A stretch of DNA of 64,000 bases from Sphagnum compactum (taxonomy: Eukaryota; Bryophyta; Sphagnopsida; Sphagnales). The stretch covers positions 6,975,495 to 7,039,494 of the forward strand of contig OZ234502.1 in the NCBI GenBank assembly GCA_965153455.1, written 5' to 3'. This document shows, piece after piece, positions 13,305-24,679 of this stretch (its first letter is position 1; every line of letters begins with the position of its first letter). The notes under the pieces are model-generated. The model was not told where the DNA came from, ran no database searches, and saw only the letters and a list, made by a program, of their open reading frames with translations. A program made the position numbers and the translations under genes.

Positions 13305-15445
13305 CCATTGGCATGTTGTGGTTTGTTGTTGTTTCCAAATGAGAATTATTGTTGTCAATTCCTAACTAACATGATGAGACCTGCCATTGGATTCTGAGAA
13401 GGTCCTCAGTCTGTCCAGACTCAGAGAGTCATGTGGAAGTGTGGATGATCAACTCATGTATCAGACAGAAGAAGAGCCCAGTGCCATAGGCCCAACAAGC
13501 TCTGCACCATCATCCCCTCATGGAACTCCTTTTGGAAACTCACGAACATGTTGAGTTGGTTCAAAAGGTCTTTTAACTGTAGGAACAAACTTTTGGATTA
13601 ATTTAGAGGTCATCCAAAATCATTACTTTCTTCCTTCTTTATTTTTCTTCTCATTTGTGTTCGAACCTTATTCAAGTAAATATTTTGTAACCAATAGTCA
13701 ATCATTCGAATTGTAATATTTCATTATCTATTTATGTTTCAATAATTTCAAAATGTATCTTGCTTTTGAAGTTGTGAATGTTGGTGGAATTGGTTGATGA
13801 TCAGACATGTTAATTTCATGTTTGTAAATATCCATAAGGTGCTCACTATTACATCTCCAAGTCAATTAGTACAAATATAAATGATGTTTAAAATTCATCA
13901 TACTTGACATGTGTCATTAATTATGTGTATAAAGTTTATTCAATTTTATACATGCTTGCCAAGTTGAAGTTCCAATACGACATCCTAGAGATGTCTAAAG
14001 ATAGGGTCCATTGATCTACAAGATGTCCCAAATCCAAACATCCCTAATGACAATTCAATTTGAAATGTGGTGTTTTAGTTCAAGGGTTGTCCTGATTAGG
14101 TTTAACCAATGGTGCTTGGACAATGTTGGGTGTGATCAAAATGGTGACAATGAATAGTAGGGACAATGGGGATAGTTGCATGATATGACAAGGGATGACA
14201 AGGACAATTATGGGGTAGGTGGGGGATGATGGGGCCAAATGGGAGGATGTTAGGGATGTGGGAACACCAACATGGAATTGCAAAAAATGTTTTTGAGGGT
14301 GATGAGACGAGTGCTAAAGGCTAATGAAGTAGTTGAAAATCATGTGAAATAATGATAAAATTGCCAAGAAAACATGCAAAAGGATGTTGGAGAGGCAATT
14401 ATTATTATTATTTGATGGGGAGCATGTTTGGGAATGGGGGGGTTTCAAGAAGGACACCAAAGGACCTTAGAAAAACATTTTCAAAAAAATGGGCCTTGGG
14501 AGATGTTCAAAGGATGCCAAGGGATGCTTAAAAGGCAATTTTTCTGGGCAATGGCAAGTGCCAAGGGACAATGTGGGTGTTGGGGGAATGATGGGGTAAT
14601 TGGAAGGATGCCAAAGCACACTAGAGAGATTATTTATTTATTTAGTTATTTATTATTGCCCCAAGCTAATGGACACACATGTAGATTTTGGGTGCACCCA
14701 TCCAATTGATGGGTTGTTTTGAAGTCTACCCATCTACTTGTTGGGTTTCTTCTCAAAATGTGAATGTTGGGTGATTAATTTAATCATGCCTCTATATCAT
14801 TTTATTTTTTTGGGGTTGTCATTTGCTTTTTTGTATCACAAGGTTCCATATCATTATGAAATGTAAAAAAAAATTCATATGACTAATTTTTAAAGTGAAT
14901 TTTTTTTGATAAATATACAAATAATTAGCTTCAATTCCTTTAAATCTTATTAAAATGAGATTATTAAAAAATTGATTTGAAAGATTATGCAAGAATTGAT
15001 TAAAATAAAACATGTCAATTTTAAAATAAATTAAAATTTTAATATAAAATTTGATTTTGAGATACAAATGTTTTTAATTAATTTGATGTTATTTTAAAAA
15101 CTTCAATAAGGCTCTGATGAAGATTTAATAACAAAAATCATAATGAAATTAATTTTTAATTGATTAATTTGTTTGGATTGTTGTTGCTTTTTATGTTATA
15201 AAAATTTATTATTGCCCTGAGATAGTAGACATGCATGTATGATTTTAGGTTTTATCAAGCATGTATGGGGCAAACACAATTAGTTGTGCAAATCAAACAA
15301 GGCCAAGTTGGTAAGGAGGTTGGAGGTTTGGCACATCATATTCTTTTTAATGTAGAATTATCAACAATCAAATGACACAAATTATTTTATTTTCTTCTTA
15401 CTCAAAAAATGTCTTTTTTTTCATGCAATGCCCATTGGTAAAACA

Positions 15446-15449
<4 letters not shown>

Positions 15450-15477
<28 letters not shown>
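15450..15477. repeat. (AT)n microsatellite
   Basis: About 14 uninterrupted AT dinucleotides. Confidence 0.95.
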
Positions 15478-15932
15478 GGTAAAGCCACCGTGTGAAACAC
15501 ACACACACACGTTATTGTTCTGCATGTTCTCAAGGCGTAGCCTTCAGAGACAACATACGATATACCCACACTTCATGCCCGTGTCATTTATGGGCCCAGG
15601 AATATTAATTTTTTTGGTAAACCAATGAGATGAAGCAACATGCACTCAAGAGGTCCAATTTCTTTTCTTGCTGAATTTTGATGGTTCCTACATGGGTTCC
15701 CAAATATGTTCTCAAATTCTCAATGGTCATCAATGCTATTCCCATTGTGTTTCTTGAGTTCCCATTGTGTTCCACCAAAGTTTATCCCACATCTTTTGCC
15801 CAAAAGATTTTTGTAAGGTGCGTAGGTAGGCCAAAGCTAAAGATTTAACTATTCTATTTTGGGAGTGTCCCAAGTGATTTTTTTTTGGTGATGGGCCAAT
15901 CACCACAATTCTTTTTTTGAACCTTGGGTATT

Positions 15933-15973
15933 CCCCCCCCCCCCCCCTCCCCACACACACACACACACACACA
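15933..15973. repeat. poly-C followed by (CA)n
   Basis: Roughly 15 consecutive C residues, a short C/T spacer, then about 11 CA dinucleotides. Confidence 0.9.
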
Positions 15974-18149
15974 AGTAATTGGTCCACAAGAACAATCCCT
16001 TGACAAGAAAGTTTATGTACTAAATTTATAATAGAGGATCATAAATGATTGTGTCACCTTTAGTGGCCATCATCCTCATCATGTGGGCAACTCTAGTTTA
16101 CCTACTACCTCCTTACTAGCCCCAAGCACCTTAGTGCAATCTCCAATAGCAACTAACTACAAGTTCATCAAGTCCACAAGTCCACAATTGAGGAAAACTG
16201 ACACTTGAAAGTAGTCTGCACTTTGGGGGCTGGCAATTGGCACACCCCAGCACATCTGGATTCCAAGTCAACTAGGGCATAAGGCTGACAACATCATCAA
16301 CTCAATTAGACCAACTAGCAAGTTCTAGACTCTTTTGCAACCCAATTTCTACTACATTTTTATTTATTTTTCATAAAAAGAGTAGGCAACAGGGGGTTTT
16401 TTTTTTAAAATTTTAATTTCCAATTATAGTGATATAAAAAATTTGGTTAATTTTTTCAAAGAATTAGGAAAAAATATTTGAGTTTACTCTAGGAAAATAC
16501 ATTTCTCCAAAAATTTCCCAATTATTTTGTTGAAAGTGGGAAAATATTTTCGGGGGCAACAACAACATATGCAAAGAACCACAACCTTGGATTGGCATGC
16601 AGATGAAAAAAAAAAAAAAAAGAAGAAGAAGAAAAACTTCCAAGCTAGTTGGGTAAACACTGAAGATGCTAAAATTATTTCCCTTTTGAGAGAGAGCAAG
16701 CTGACAAATTTCCAAAGCCCAAAAGAACTTCACATAGGCTACCCTCACCTGCAGGAATAAAAGCTTGATCAACTTATTGTGATGTTAAGAAGAACTGTTC
16801 CAGAAAAGAGTTTCAAAAGGGGCCTGGGCACTGGGGTAAGGGAGCAGGCCCCAGGAGTGTAGACTCTAGAGGTTAAGCTTAGCCTTCAAAGACACCCAAT
16901 AAATACCAAGTGTGTTGTTGGAGGTGGTTATATTATGAAAGACAACTAAACATGCAACAATAATAAAGCTTTAAAAAAACCCCCAATAACTACCAAAGCA
17001 CACTTAGCATCAATGTGTGGAATTATTGGAAGTGCACCAAATTTTCAATATTCACGAATCCTGAAAAGATTTAGCTAGCTCGTCGGTTAGTAGGTCACAC
17101 AACATGTACCTACATATAAGGGCAAAATTTGTTGTATAATCTTAAAATTTGTTTACTCTCAATGCAAACAAGATTGCTTTAAAAACACAAGGTATAGGAT
17201 TAAAGCAACCTTCACAATTTCCAACCACAATTGGGTTCGTTCCCACCCATATGTTGTCACACATGATCTTGGACGTGATTCCCAACTATTTCCAAAACCC
17301 TCACTACAGACATTAACCTAGAGACAACAATGACGATCCAAACTTTGAAAAAAACAATTGGGTCTCAAATTGACCAAAGCATGCAACCGTTTGTTTGTAC
17401 CTTCTCTCATCGTGAAATAAACAAAACTTTGTGACAGGTGAAAAAGATTATCCACAGTACCCAAATCGATCAAATGGCTTTGCAACATGTTAGGATCATA
17501 TAGGTAGGTCTTCAATGCCACACTATTTGTAGCAGCATCTACAATGAGACCTGCAGACAAAGATGGGCTTGGGGAAGAGTGATAACATTCGTACCTGCGA
17601 CTCATGTTCAGCACTAATTATTAATTCCCTAAAGGGTCAATCGGGGAAAAGAAAAATGAGAAAAAAATAAGAACAGCTATATATTTTTATATATATTATT
17701 CAACACCCGGTCCTACTTTACTTATGGAAAATTTTGGGTTTAGGCCAATGTTGTGTGGTTTCTTAAATCTTCAAAAGGCAGTCCACATTCAATTTTTTTT
17801 GATTACTTGCATATCAAAGAACCATGACAACTTTTAAATGCTTTTAACTTTGATAGATTGTCACATCTGGAAATTCATCTAATGGGCTCTATGTGCTCCG
17901 AGATTAGCATGCCTATTACTGGCTTGCAATGCAATGCACAAATCCACCAGGAAAAGGGCAAAAACATGTTCTTCACACTTGTATTCAACTAAAGGCTGTT
18001 CAGTACACCTACTCAGACAGGAAATATGACAGAAACTTTACAACCAACTGGCCAGCAAGTTATCAAATCATACCCACAAAATAATTTTAAAAATTCCAGG
18101 AAATTCTCTTCATTGAGAGGGGGGAAGGGGCACAGGAGGATGTGACAAG

Positions 18150-18152
<3 letters not shown>

Positions 18153-18211
<59 letters not shown>
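18153..18211. repeat. (TG)n(AG)n compound microsatellite
   Basis: About 18 TG units run directly into about 12 AG units. It lies 560 bp or more downstream of the RING gene stop codon, possibly within its transcript, where it would read as CT then CA repeats. Confidence 0.95.
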
Positions 18212-18695
18212 TGTTTATACAGGTAGTGTTTACAAAGTGTCCTCCAAAGAGTTTCACAATAATGTACAGCAGGAGATATCGTGTGTAAATAGTCAAAGTA
18301 CTGCTTTTTCCACATTTGAAATGGCCAAACAAAAATTATGTGCCTGAATGATTCAGAGTCTAGCTAGCCCATGGACAAGTAAAGCAGTGGTCCTTGAGTG
18401 AATTTCTTACAACCCAAAAGCAATGCATGCTATGTTTCAAGTCTATAATGCATCAACTCAATTAGGTGTGTCACACATCTTTATCACCTCGAGAAATGAA
18501 CACCAATACAGAGGTGTGTGGGGGGGGGATGGGGGGCAGGTGGTACCTATTTTTGGTGAATCTATGTCTTACCCTACTGCTGCTATCGAGCTATCTTGTT
18601 CCTCCTTTTCAATGATTCCTCTTTTCATGGTGTAATCAAAATGGTCGGAGCTGCAACCTTGAATGTACATCTTTGAATCCTCACAGTTGGTGAAG

Positions 18696-18724
18696 CCTTC
18701 CTTCCTTCCTTCCTTCCTTCCTTG
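18696..18724. repeat. (TTCC)n microsatellite
   Basis: Seven TTCC units some 50 bp beyond the RING gene stop codon, probably in its 3' untranslated region. Confidence 0.9.
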
Positions 18725-18773
18725 CATCTGAAAATTCTGTGTAGATCTAAATTTTTTTTTTGTCATTGAATGG

Positions 18774-21314
18774 TCATGACATGTAAACTTGGACACTAGC
18801 CTGCTTGGGTGATCTGCAAAGAGGGCATGCGTCGAGGCGTGTCTCACAGTCCTTACACAAGCAAAGATGCCGACAAGGTAAGAGGAGCATTGAAACATCA
18901 TTGCAACGGCATACCCTGCATGTGCGCTGCTCACGAAGCTCTCGATTCTCTTGCAATGTTCGTGCATGTGCATCATCTCCATTGTGAGACGAAGCTGCAT
19001 CATCAGCCTCACTGTCACCACAGCCCTCTTTACTCTGCTCCCGGCTAAATGCAACTGCTTGCTCTGCCTGCTGAAGGTTTGACCTTAGAGCTGTAACTAT
19101 GGCCTCATTGGTCTCAGCCTTGGCCCGCCAATGATGTGCTGCTAGGCTAAGCCTTTTCACATGCTCTGCAAGTTCTAGGTTTTGTATCTTCATTGTCTCT
19201 ATTTCCAAGTCTTTCTCTTGAAAGCGTCTTGAAATTCCTTGCTCAATTGCAGCCACCAATTCTCTCGAGTGCCGCTGCCTCTTCTCTTCCAGAAGTTGCC
19301 GAACTTGCTCCCCCTGAATGTAGTTGAGAACAACTCTATTAGCAGCAGCCAAGAACCAAGTTCAAATGAAAAAACTCAATGGAAAGCCCACACCACCTCT
19401 TCAGGTCACATCCTTTAAGTTGGCTGAAAACAAACTGTGAGATTAAAGATGCAGCATTTACCTGGGCTTTGAAAAGCAGTTCAATCTCTTCACTCTCCTG
19501 GTGAATTTGTGTACTCAGATCCCCGCCCATGATGGACAAAAGAGGTGAAGAACCATTTCCTCCTCTTCCACTTGCTGAAGCAGAGGATGTCGAGTTCAGT
19601 CTGTCATCCTCAAATGCAAGTCGTAACCCAGTGGAGACACTTGTAGATGGAGGCATCACCACAGACCCACCTGTCACATGGTTCTGATAGTCTGAGACAA
19701 TCAGCAGCTGGTTCTGCTGCTGCTGCAACTGTGACTGCCCCTGCTGCTGGTTCAGAAGTTGATGTTGTTGCTGCTGCTGTCTCTGATTGACCAGCACATC
19801 TGCTTCCCTAGCCCGTTTCCTGGAACCCAGTGAGGTACTTGCAAGCTCATTGTTACCTCCTCCTCCATTGTTGTTGCTGTTGAAAAGTGTAGCCAGTGCT
19901 GGCTGTTGTACATGGCTGCTGGGTCCCCCTGCTACTACTGCAATCAAAACCAAAAAGGCTCTTCTTGTTCATCACGAGTGCAATGCTGACAAGTTACAAA
20001 AGGCTACTTACTATGAAATACATTACTCTCAATCTCCTTATTAGTTTTCTTTGATCCTGTTCGATTGAAATCCGAGATTGCTTGCTTGAGGAGAGAGAAC
20101 CATGAGGGCTCTTTCTTTTTCCCCAATCCAAGGCTTCAACGCTATACGAGAGAGAGAGCAACAAATCGTTGATCCTCGCTCTCTCGACCAAGATCAGCAT
20201 ACACTCGTGAACAACAAGCATCAACTCACAAGCTTTCTTTCTTTTTTTCTCCGCAATTCAAGAGTCATAAATATGATCCCTGGAAACAGTTTCTTGCGAC
20301 GCAGGTTGTAGCGTACACAGCAGGCTTTTGGTGCTTCCTGCCACTTATAATATTATTTTTCCGTTGTCCAATTCCGAGATCAGTCCACGACGAATGCTCA
20401 GGCTTGGCCTAGAAGAGTTCGCGCGGCGCATTTCAGGCAATTCAACGACGCTCTTTCATCCTTTAAAGGAAAGCTTGAGCCAGAAGGCGTCACAGACTAC
20501 AGTAAACAATTCTATAACGTTCAGGCAGGCCTTCTTGAACGAGACTTCTCTGACGGCGTCACTTTGTCAGGAAGCGACGGTCCTTACCGAGTCTAAGGTC
20601 TCTACGATTTCCATGACTGCCTGTTGTTGCAGTTATAAAGCATTCAAGAACGTGTTTATTATAAGGAGGAGGAGGAGGAGGAAGGAAAAGTGAGGTGACA
20701 CAAGGGGGCTTACGTTGATTGAACATGCGCAAAGGTGTGGATCCTTCAGCAGCTGCTACTGCAGGAGCAGGAGGAGGAGCAGACTGCGGTTGATGTATCT
20801 GAAACTCGTCAAGAAAAGTGTTCTCGTTGAAACTCACGGGTGACAAAAAACTTCGGTTGTCGCCACCACCGAAAACTGGCCTGGACCTGTTCCAGAATCC
20901 ACCACAAAACAGCGCAAATCAGAGTAATTACTAATCTTCTCCATTCCCGCTTATCCTCACACAATGTTCACCAAGAACACCTGCAGCAGCAGCACGACAA
21001 AGCCTTTCCGAAGACCTCAACGGAGGAAAACTCTTCCACCGAAGGACAACGACAACAAACAGGAAATGATCAAACAAAATTCACTATAATTCTTCTCCGA
21101 ATTTCTCCACATTGTCAATCGAATTGCAGAATATCTAATAAGGCAGAAAAGAACACAGACATGCATAGACAGAGAGAAAGACACGCAGAGACACACGCAG
21201 AGACAGAGAGAAATGAAAAAGTAAAGAAACAGAAGAAACAGTTGCGGTAGGCAACCTGCTGTTGCGATAATTGGGAAGGAGGACATTGGAAGGATATTGC
21301 GCTTGCACTGCCAT
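18774..21314 (-). CDS. BOI-like: BOI/SBP1-family RING-type E3 ubiquitin ligase, four coding exons
   Basis: Coding exons on the minus strand: 21314-21256, 20886-20714, 19937-19462 and 19313-18774. All junctions are GT..AG and phase-compatible, giving 415 residues plus stop. The start is fixed by the MAVQAQYPSNVLL opening, the N-terminal signature of plant BOI-related (BOTRYTIS SUSCEPTIBLE1 INTERACTOR) proteins. Along the protein: FGGGDN segment (about 23-29); basic SRKRARE cluster (116-122), a likely nuclear signal; poly-Q tract; predicted coiled coil (about 237-310) with the family's W..KA.TNEA..ALR motif; C-terminal C3HC4 RING (368-402; CRVC..PCRH..C..C..CPLC), all eight zinc ligands present. 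Family members are E3 ligases acting mainly in the nucleus in cell-death, stress and gibberellin/DELLA control; that role is inferred. The Q- and N-rich stretches make it longer than typical relatives. The exon 2 acceptor could instead be 6 bp downstream (start 20880), removing two residues. No frame break; this looks functional. Confidence 0.9.
19938..20713 (-). other. intron 2 of the BOI-like gene
   Basis: 776-bp intron with donor C|GTAAGC at 20713 and acceptor TTGCAG at 19938, splitting a codon after its first base. It holds no recognisable gene; the open frames on both strands inside it lack family features. Introns 1 (20887-21255) and 3 (19314-19461) are shorter. Confidence 0.85.
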
Positions 21315-21960
21315 TGCGACGACGGCGATTGTAAGTTGTACTCAGCAGAAGCAGCAAGTTTCCTCCAACTTATTATTCCAACTGTTGCAACTCGATGCTA
21401 CGTGTTATTATATAACACTCCGTCCGTATCCCACCAACAACAAAACCGAAGCAATAATAGTCACGATAATAATAACAGCAGCTGCAACAGAAACAGCGTT
21501 GTTGTTGTTGTTGTTGTTGTTGCAGCAATCTGATGTAGTAGGTAGCAGCATCAAAAAGCCTGTTATGCAAACCGAACGACAACCGCCTGATTTCTTTGGA
21601 AACACAAGTTGTTCGTCCCTCTTACGATCTTCAAATCGACATGATCATAATTGCCATTGCCCCGCCAAATGCTCACCGAAGAAGAAGAAGAAGAAGAAGA
21701 AGAAGAAGAAGAAAACGAAGCAAAACTGCGACGAGAGTCTTCTTCTTCCAAATGCTTGCCGACCGAAGAAGACGAAGAAGAAGAAGAAGAAGTCGAAGAA
21801 GAAACAAACTGCTGCGATGAGGAGCTTGTTTCCTTTGAGGAAAGAAAGAACAAGAAAGAAGAGTGACGAAAAAAACGATGACAACTGCATTCCAAGAAGA
21901 AAGAAGAGGAACAACAACAACAACAACATTATTTTTGGATTATAAATAAAATAAAATAAA
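21315..21960 (-). promoter_or_regulatory. CTT-rich leader/promoter-proximal region of the BOI-like gene
   Basis: Read in the gene's direction, this stretch just upstream of the ATG is dominated by CTT/TTC and GTT/CAA triplet tracts, including about twelve CTT units (21678-21714) and a second group near 21765-21800. Pyrimidine-rich leaders are common in plant genes, so this is probably 5' untranslated region plus core promoter. I cannot place the transcription start. Long open frames appear in several phases of both strands here only because triplet repeats lack stops. Confidence 0.5.
21678..21714. repeat. (GAA)n microsatellite
   Basis: About twelve GAA triplets on the plus strand (CTT on the gene's sense strand), upstream of the BOI-like start codon. 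Confidence 0.95.
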
Positions 21961-24297
21961 AATCCTTCTTCCTTAAAACTTTTTGTTTTCAAAAAAAGGT
22001 CAGGTATCTATTTACCTACCTACCAGTGTGTCGTGCGGTTCTTTGATTTTAAATAACCGGAGGTTCTTTTTCTTTCCCCCTTTTTCCAAATCAACGAATC
22101 CTCGGTTTCCAGTTTCTGGGACGCCTCCGAATCACAGAAGAGAAACATTGGTTCCGGCTATTTTGGACAGATCAGAGAACCGTCGGTTCCAATTATTCCG
22201 GACCCATCGGAATCAGAGAACCAACGGCTTTCGTTGTTTCAAACACATCAAAGAACCAACAGTTTTCATGAAAGAACAGAGGCAATTTTTTTTTTTAAAA
22301 CTCAAAAAATTTGAGAATCAAGGTTCTGTACCAATAACCGGTTTCTTGAATTTTCCCACCCCCACTGGGCACTGAAGGGTAATTCTAATAACCGGCGACA
22401 GCGAGCTGGTTACTAGACATAACTTACTGTTCAGAGGTTCGAGAGTAATGAATGGCATAACCCACTTCTACATGGATGAAAAGTCATGTAACTCTCTTCT
22501 TCTCAGTGGATGAGAACTCATATCGGGTTCAACAATATTATCATATCGGGCTCAAAATAACAAAGGGGGAAAAAAAAATTCAATAAATTAGAGTTTTTGT
22601 TTTTTTTTGTTCACAACTCTTGGATTTTGATCTCATGAAAAACACTCTTGGAAGAACAACTAAATATTAAATAAAGAGAGAGAGAGAGATAGAGAGAGAG
22701 ATTTTTGTGAATTGGTTACAGTGGTACTAGTGGGTGGTGCTAGTAGTAGTTAAGGGATTCTTGATTTAATATTAATATTTGAAAAATTATTTTTTTGCCA
22801 GGGGGTTATCAACTTATCATGGTATTTGTACACCTTATTTATTGCTGCAAAACTCTGGAGGCTATTGCACGGCAGCAGCTGCCATCCAATCCCCCAATAT
22901 CTAAGTAACTCACTTCCATGTATGTAACTTAATTTATGGTCGGTCAGTGCAAACATACACTCCAAGTGAGTGAGTGAGTCGGAGGAGGAGGAGGAGGACG
23001 TGTATGTAGTTGTGTAAATGCAAAGTTAGTGAATTGTTGTTGTTGCTGTTGTTGCAGGCTCTGGTGCAATCCCTTGAAGCAAGCAAGCAAGCAAGCAAGC
23101 AAGAAAGAAAGAAAGAAAGAAAGAGATGAATGATGATGGTGATGATGTGCCTGCAAACCTGCCTCCTCACAAAATTGGCAGACAGAGGAATAACTTTGAG
23201 CATAACTAGAAAAGGCCGAGTTCCCGGAAGGAGGGGAAGAGGAGAAAAAAACGGCCAATGGGTAGAGAGCTCCCACAAGGAAAACAACCGAGATAATGTT
23301 GTTGTGCGACGTGCTTTTTTAAATATTAAATATATATATAAATATATGATAGTAATAATAATATTATTATATGGAATTAAATATGGAATCCTTGTTGGCT
23401 CTACTTATAAGGAGACACATCAATATCCGATTCTCCTCTCTAGTGCTTGTGGATCTTGTTTTGTTGGTATTGTCAGGTTTTTTGGGGATTTTCTTTTGGC
23501 TTGTTTGCTTTACTTGGAGCATACTGTTTCACGTTGTTGTTGTCGCCATTGTCCACCTCCTCCTCCTCCTCCTCTCCCCTCCTTGTTGGGTGTATAATGA
23601 AATTACGTTGGCAATTCCGTGTTTGTTTGTCTTTCTAGGTCTAGAAAGTCTAGCATGATATTATTCTACTATTCCATTTGTGAGTACGTCATTTAGTATG
23701 TTGTGGTGTGCGTGTGTGATGGTTGTACTACTTGACAATTTTCCTTCTCTTCAAAGGTTTTACCTTTCGAAAAGGGAAATGAAAAAAAAATAAAAATGGT
23801 TTTCTAATCATTCAAACACATTAAACAAAGTGTTTCATAGTGCATGTAAAAGTAGAAAAGTATTTTGAACAAGGTGGGGGATGTTGTCACCCATATATTA
23901 TGACTTGCAAATGCAAAATTCTATGCGCGTATGGAAGAATGTTTGAGAGATTTTGCAAGAGTGAATTTGCATATAGAATAAAGAGCTTTCACATGCTTCT
24001 ATCTCATAAGTTGAGGACGTGATAGTCAAATAGAACATTGCTAGATGAAAGGGCACAAAGGTGATAATATATCCTTGTGATTCATTCATAAGCCCAATTG
24101 AAGATGAAAACTCCTACTTTAGAGGTACGGGAAGTCTATTCAAGCTCTCTTTTGGTGTGATTTGGAGGCTGAGTCTAACTCCCCTGCCCTCCCCTCCCCT
24201 CCCTTGCCATGCCAATACTGCAATGTGTAGGTTCTACAACGTTCCCATGAGTTCTCTTAGCAAGTGAATTCATTTGCCCTTTAACACTAGATGACAG
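21961..24297. other. intergenic DNA with simple repeats
   Basis: No supported gene. Contains AG-rich tracts (22676-22702), GGA triplets (22981-22998), AAGC then AAAG tetranucleotides (23076-23124) and a GAACC-rich dispersed motif region (22060-22300; see findings). Confidence 0.45.
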
Positions 24298-24466
24298 GCC
24301 AAGTATTGTCAATTCCAGCACCCATCATACCCAAAGGCTCAGGTGAGCCCATTAGGGCTTGCTCATGAGCACGATGGGTGCTAGAATCAATAGCACCCAA
24401 CACATGATCTAGTTAAATGGGCTCACTTTGGGCATGATAGATGCCAGAATCGGCAATACTCTATAC
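24298..24466. repeat. imperfect inverted repeat (hairpin-forming)
   Basis: The left arm (about 24300-24352) matches the reverse complement of the right arm (about 24413-24463) with scattered mismatches. Both carry AGTATTG, TATCAT/ATCATAC, CCCAAA and GAGCCCAT words in mirrored order. The loop holds a further partial copy (GATGGGTGCTAGAATC). Probably a foldback or MITE relic; no ends with target duplications seen. Confidence 0.55.
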
Positions 24467-24546
24467 CTAGCTTAAAAACCTAAATGCAAAATACCCTTGA
24501 AAATGTAACAGAATTTGCATTCCAAAAATGCTAACATAAAGGCCCA

Positions 24547-24625
24547 CACAAGGGTGGTGTACAAATGGTAGTGCACTCAGACAGGAGGCTGAAGTACCTG
24601 GGTCAATAGTCAAGATGTCTGCACT
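24547..24625 (+). mobile_element. candidate tRNA-derived SINE head
   Basis: TGGTAGTGCACTC (24566-24578) resembles the D-arm word GGTAGAGCACTC of plant tRNAs. CTGGGTCAATAGTC (about 24599-24612) resembles a degenerate internal B box. The 33-nt spacing from GGTAG to GGGTC is close to the tRNA distance. No cloverleaf survives, so this is not a working tRNA. A GT-repeat tract follows at about 24659-24675. Confidence 0.3.
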
Positions 24626-24679
24626 GATGGATGAGTTGAGTGTAGGGGCCAGAGCTCTGTGTGTGTGTGTGTGTGTAAA

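Larger units (their letters stand above)
12251..18150. other. intergenic DNA with microsatellites
   Basis: No supported gene. It contains a 55-bp tandem duplication (13195-13304), an AT dinucleotide run (15450-15477), a C-run followed by CA repeats (15933-15973) and an A-rich/AAG tract (16605-16632). The part nearest the RING gene, below 18773, may include its 3' untranslated region. I found no convincing polyadenylation signal. Confidence 0.45.

Noticed and set aside
16818-16852. GGGGCCTG..CAGGCCCC hairpin as a terminator or microRNA
   Set aside because: Only an 8-bp stem with a 19-nt loop and no adjoining pairing or transcript context.
18013-18347. open frames with HTHTHTH or VCVCVC runs
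   Set aside because: Translations of the TG/AG microsatellite downstream of the RING gene.
21271-21945. 224-codon plus-strand open frame and overlapping frames on both strands
   Set aside because: Open only because GAA, AAC and GTT triplet repeats contain no stops in several phases. It overlaps exon 1 and the leader of the well-supported minus-strand gene.
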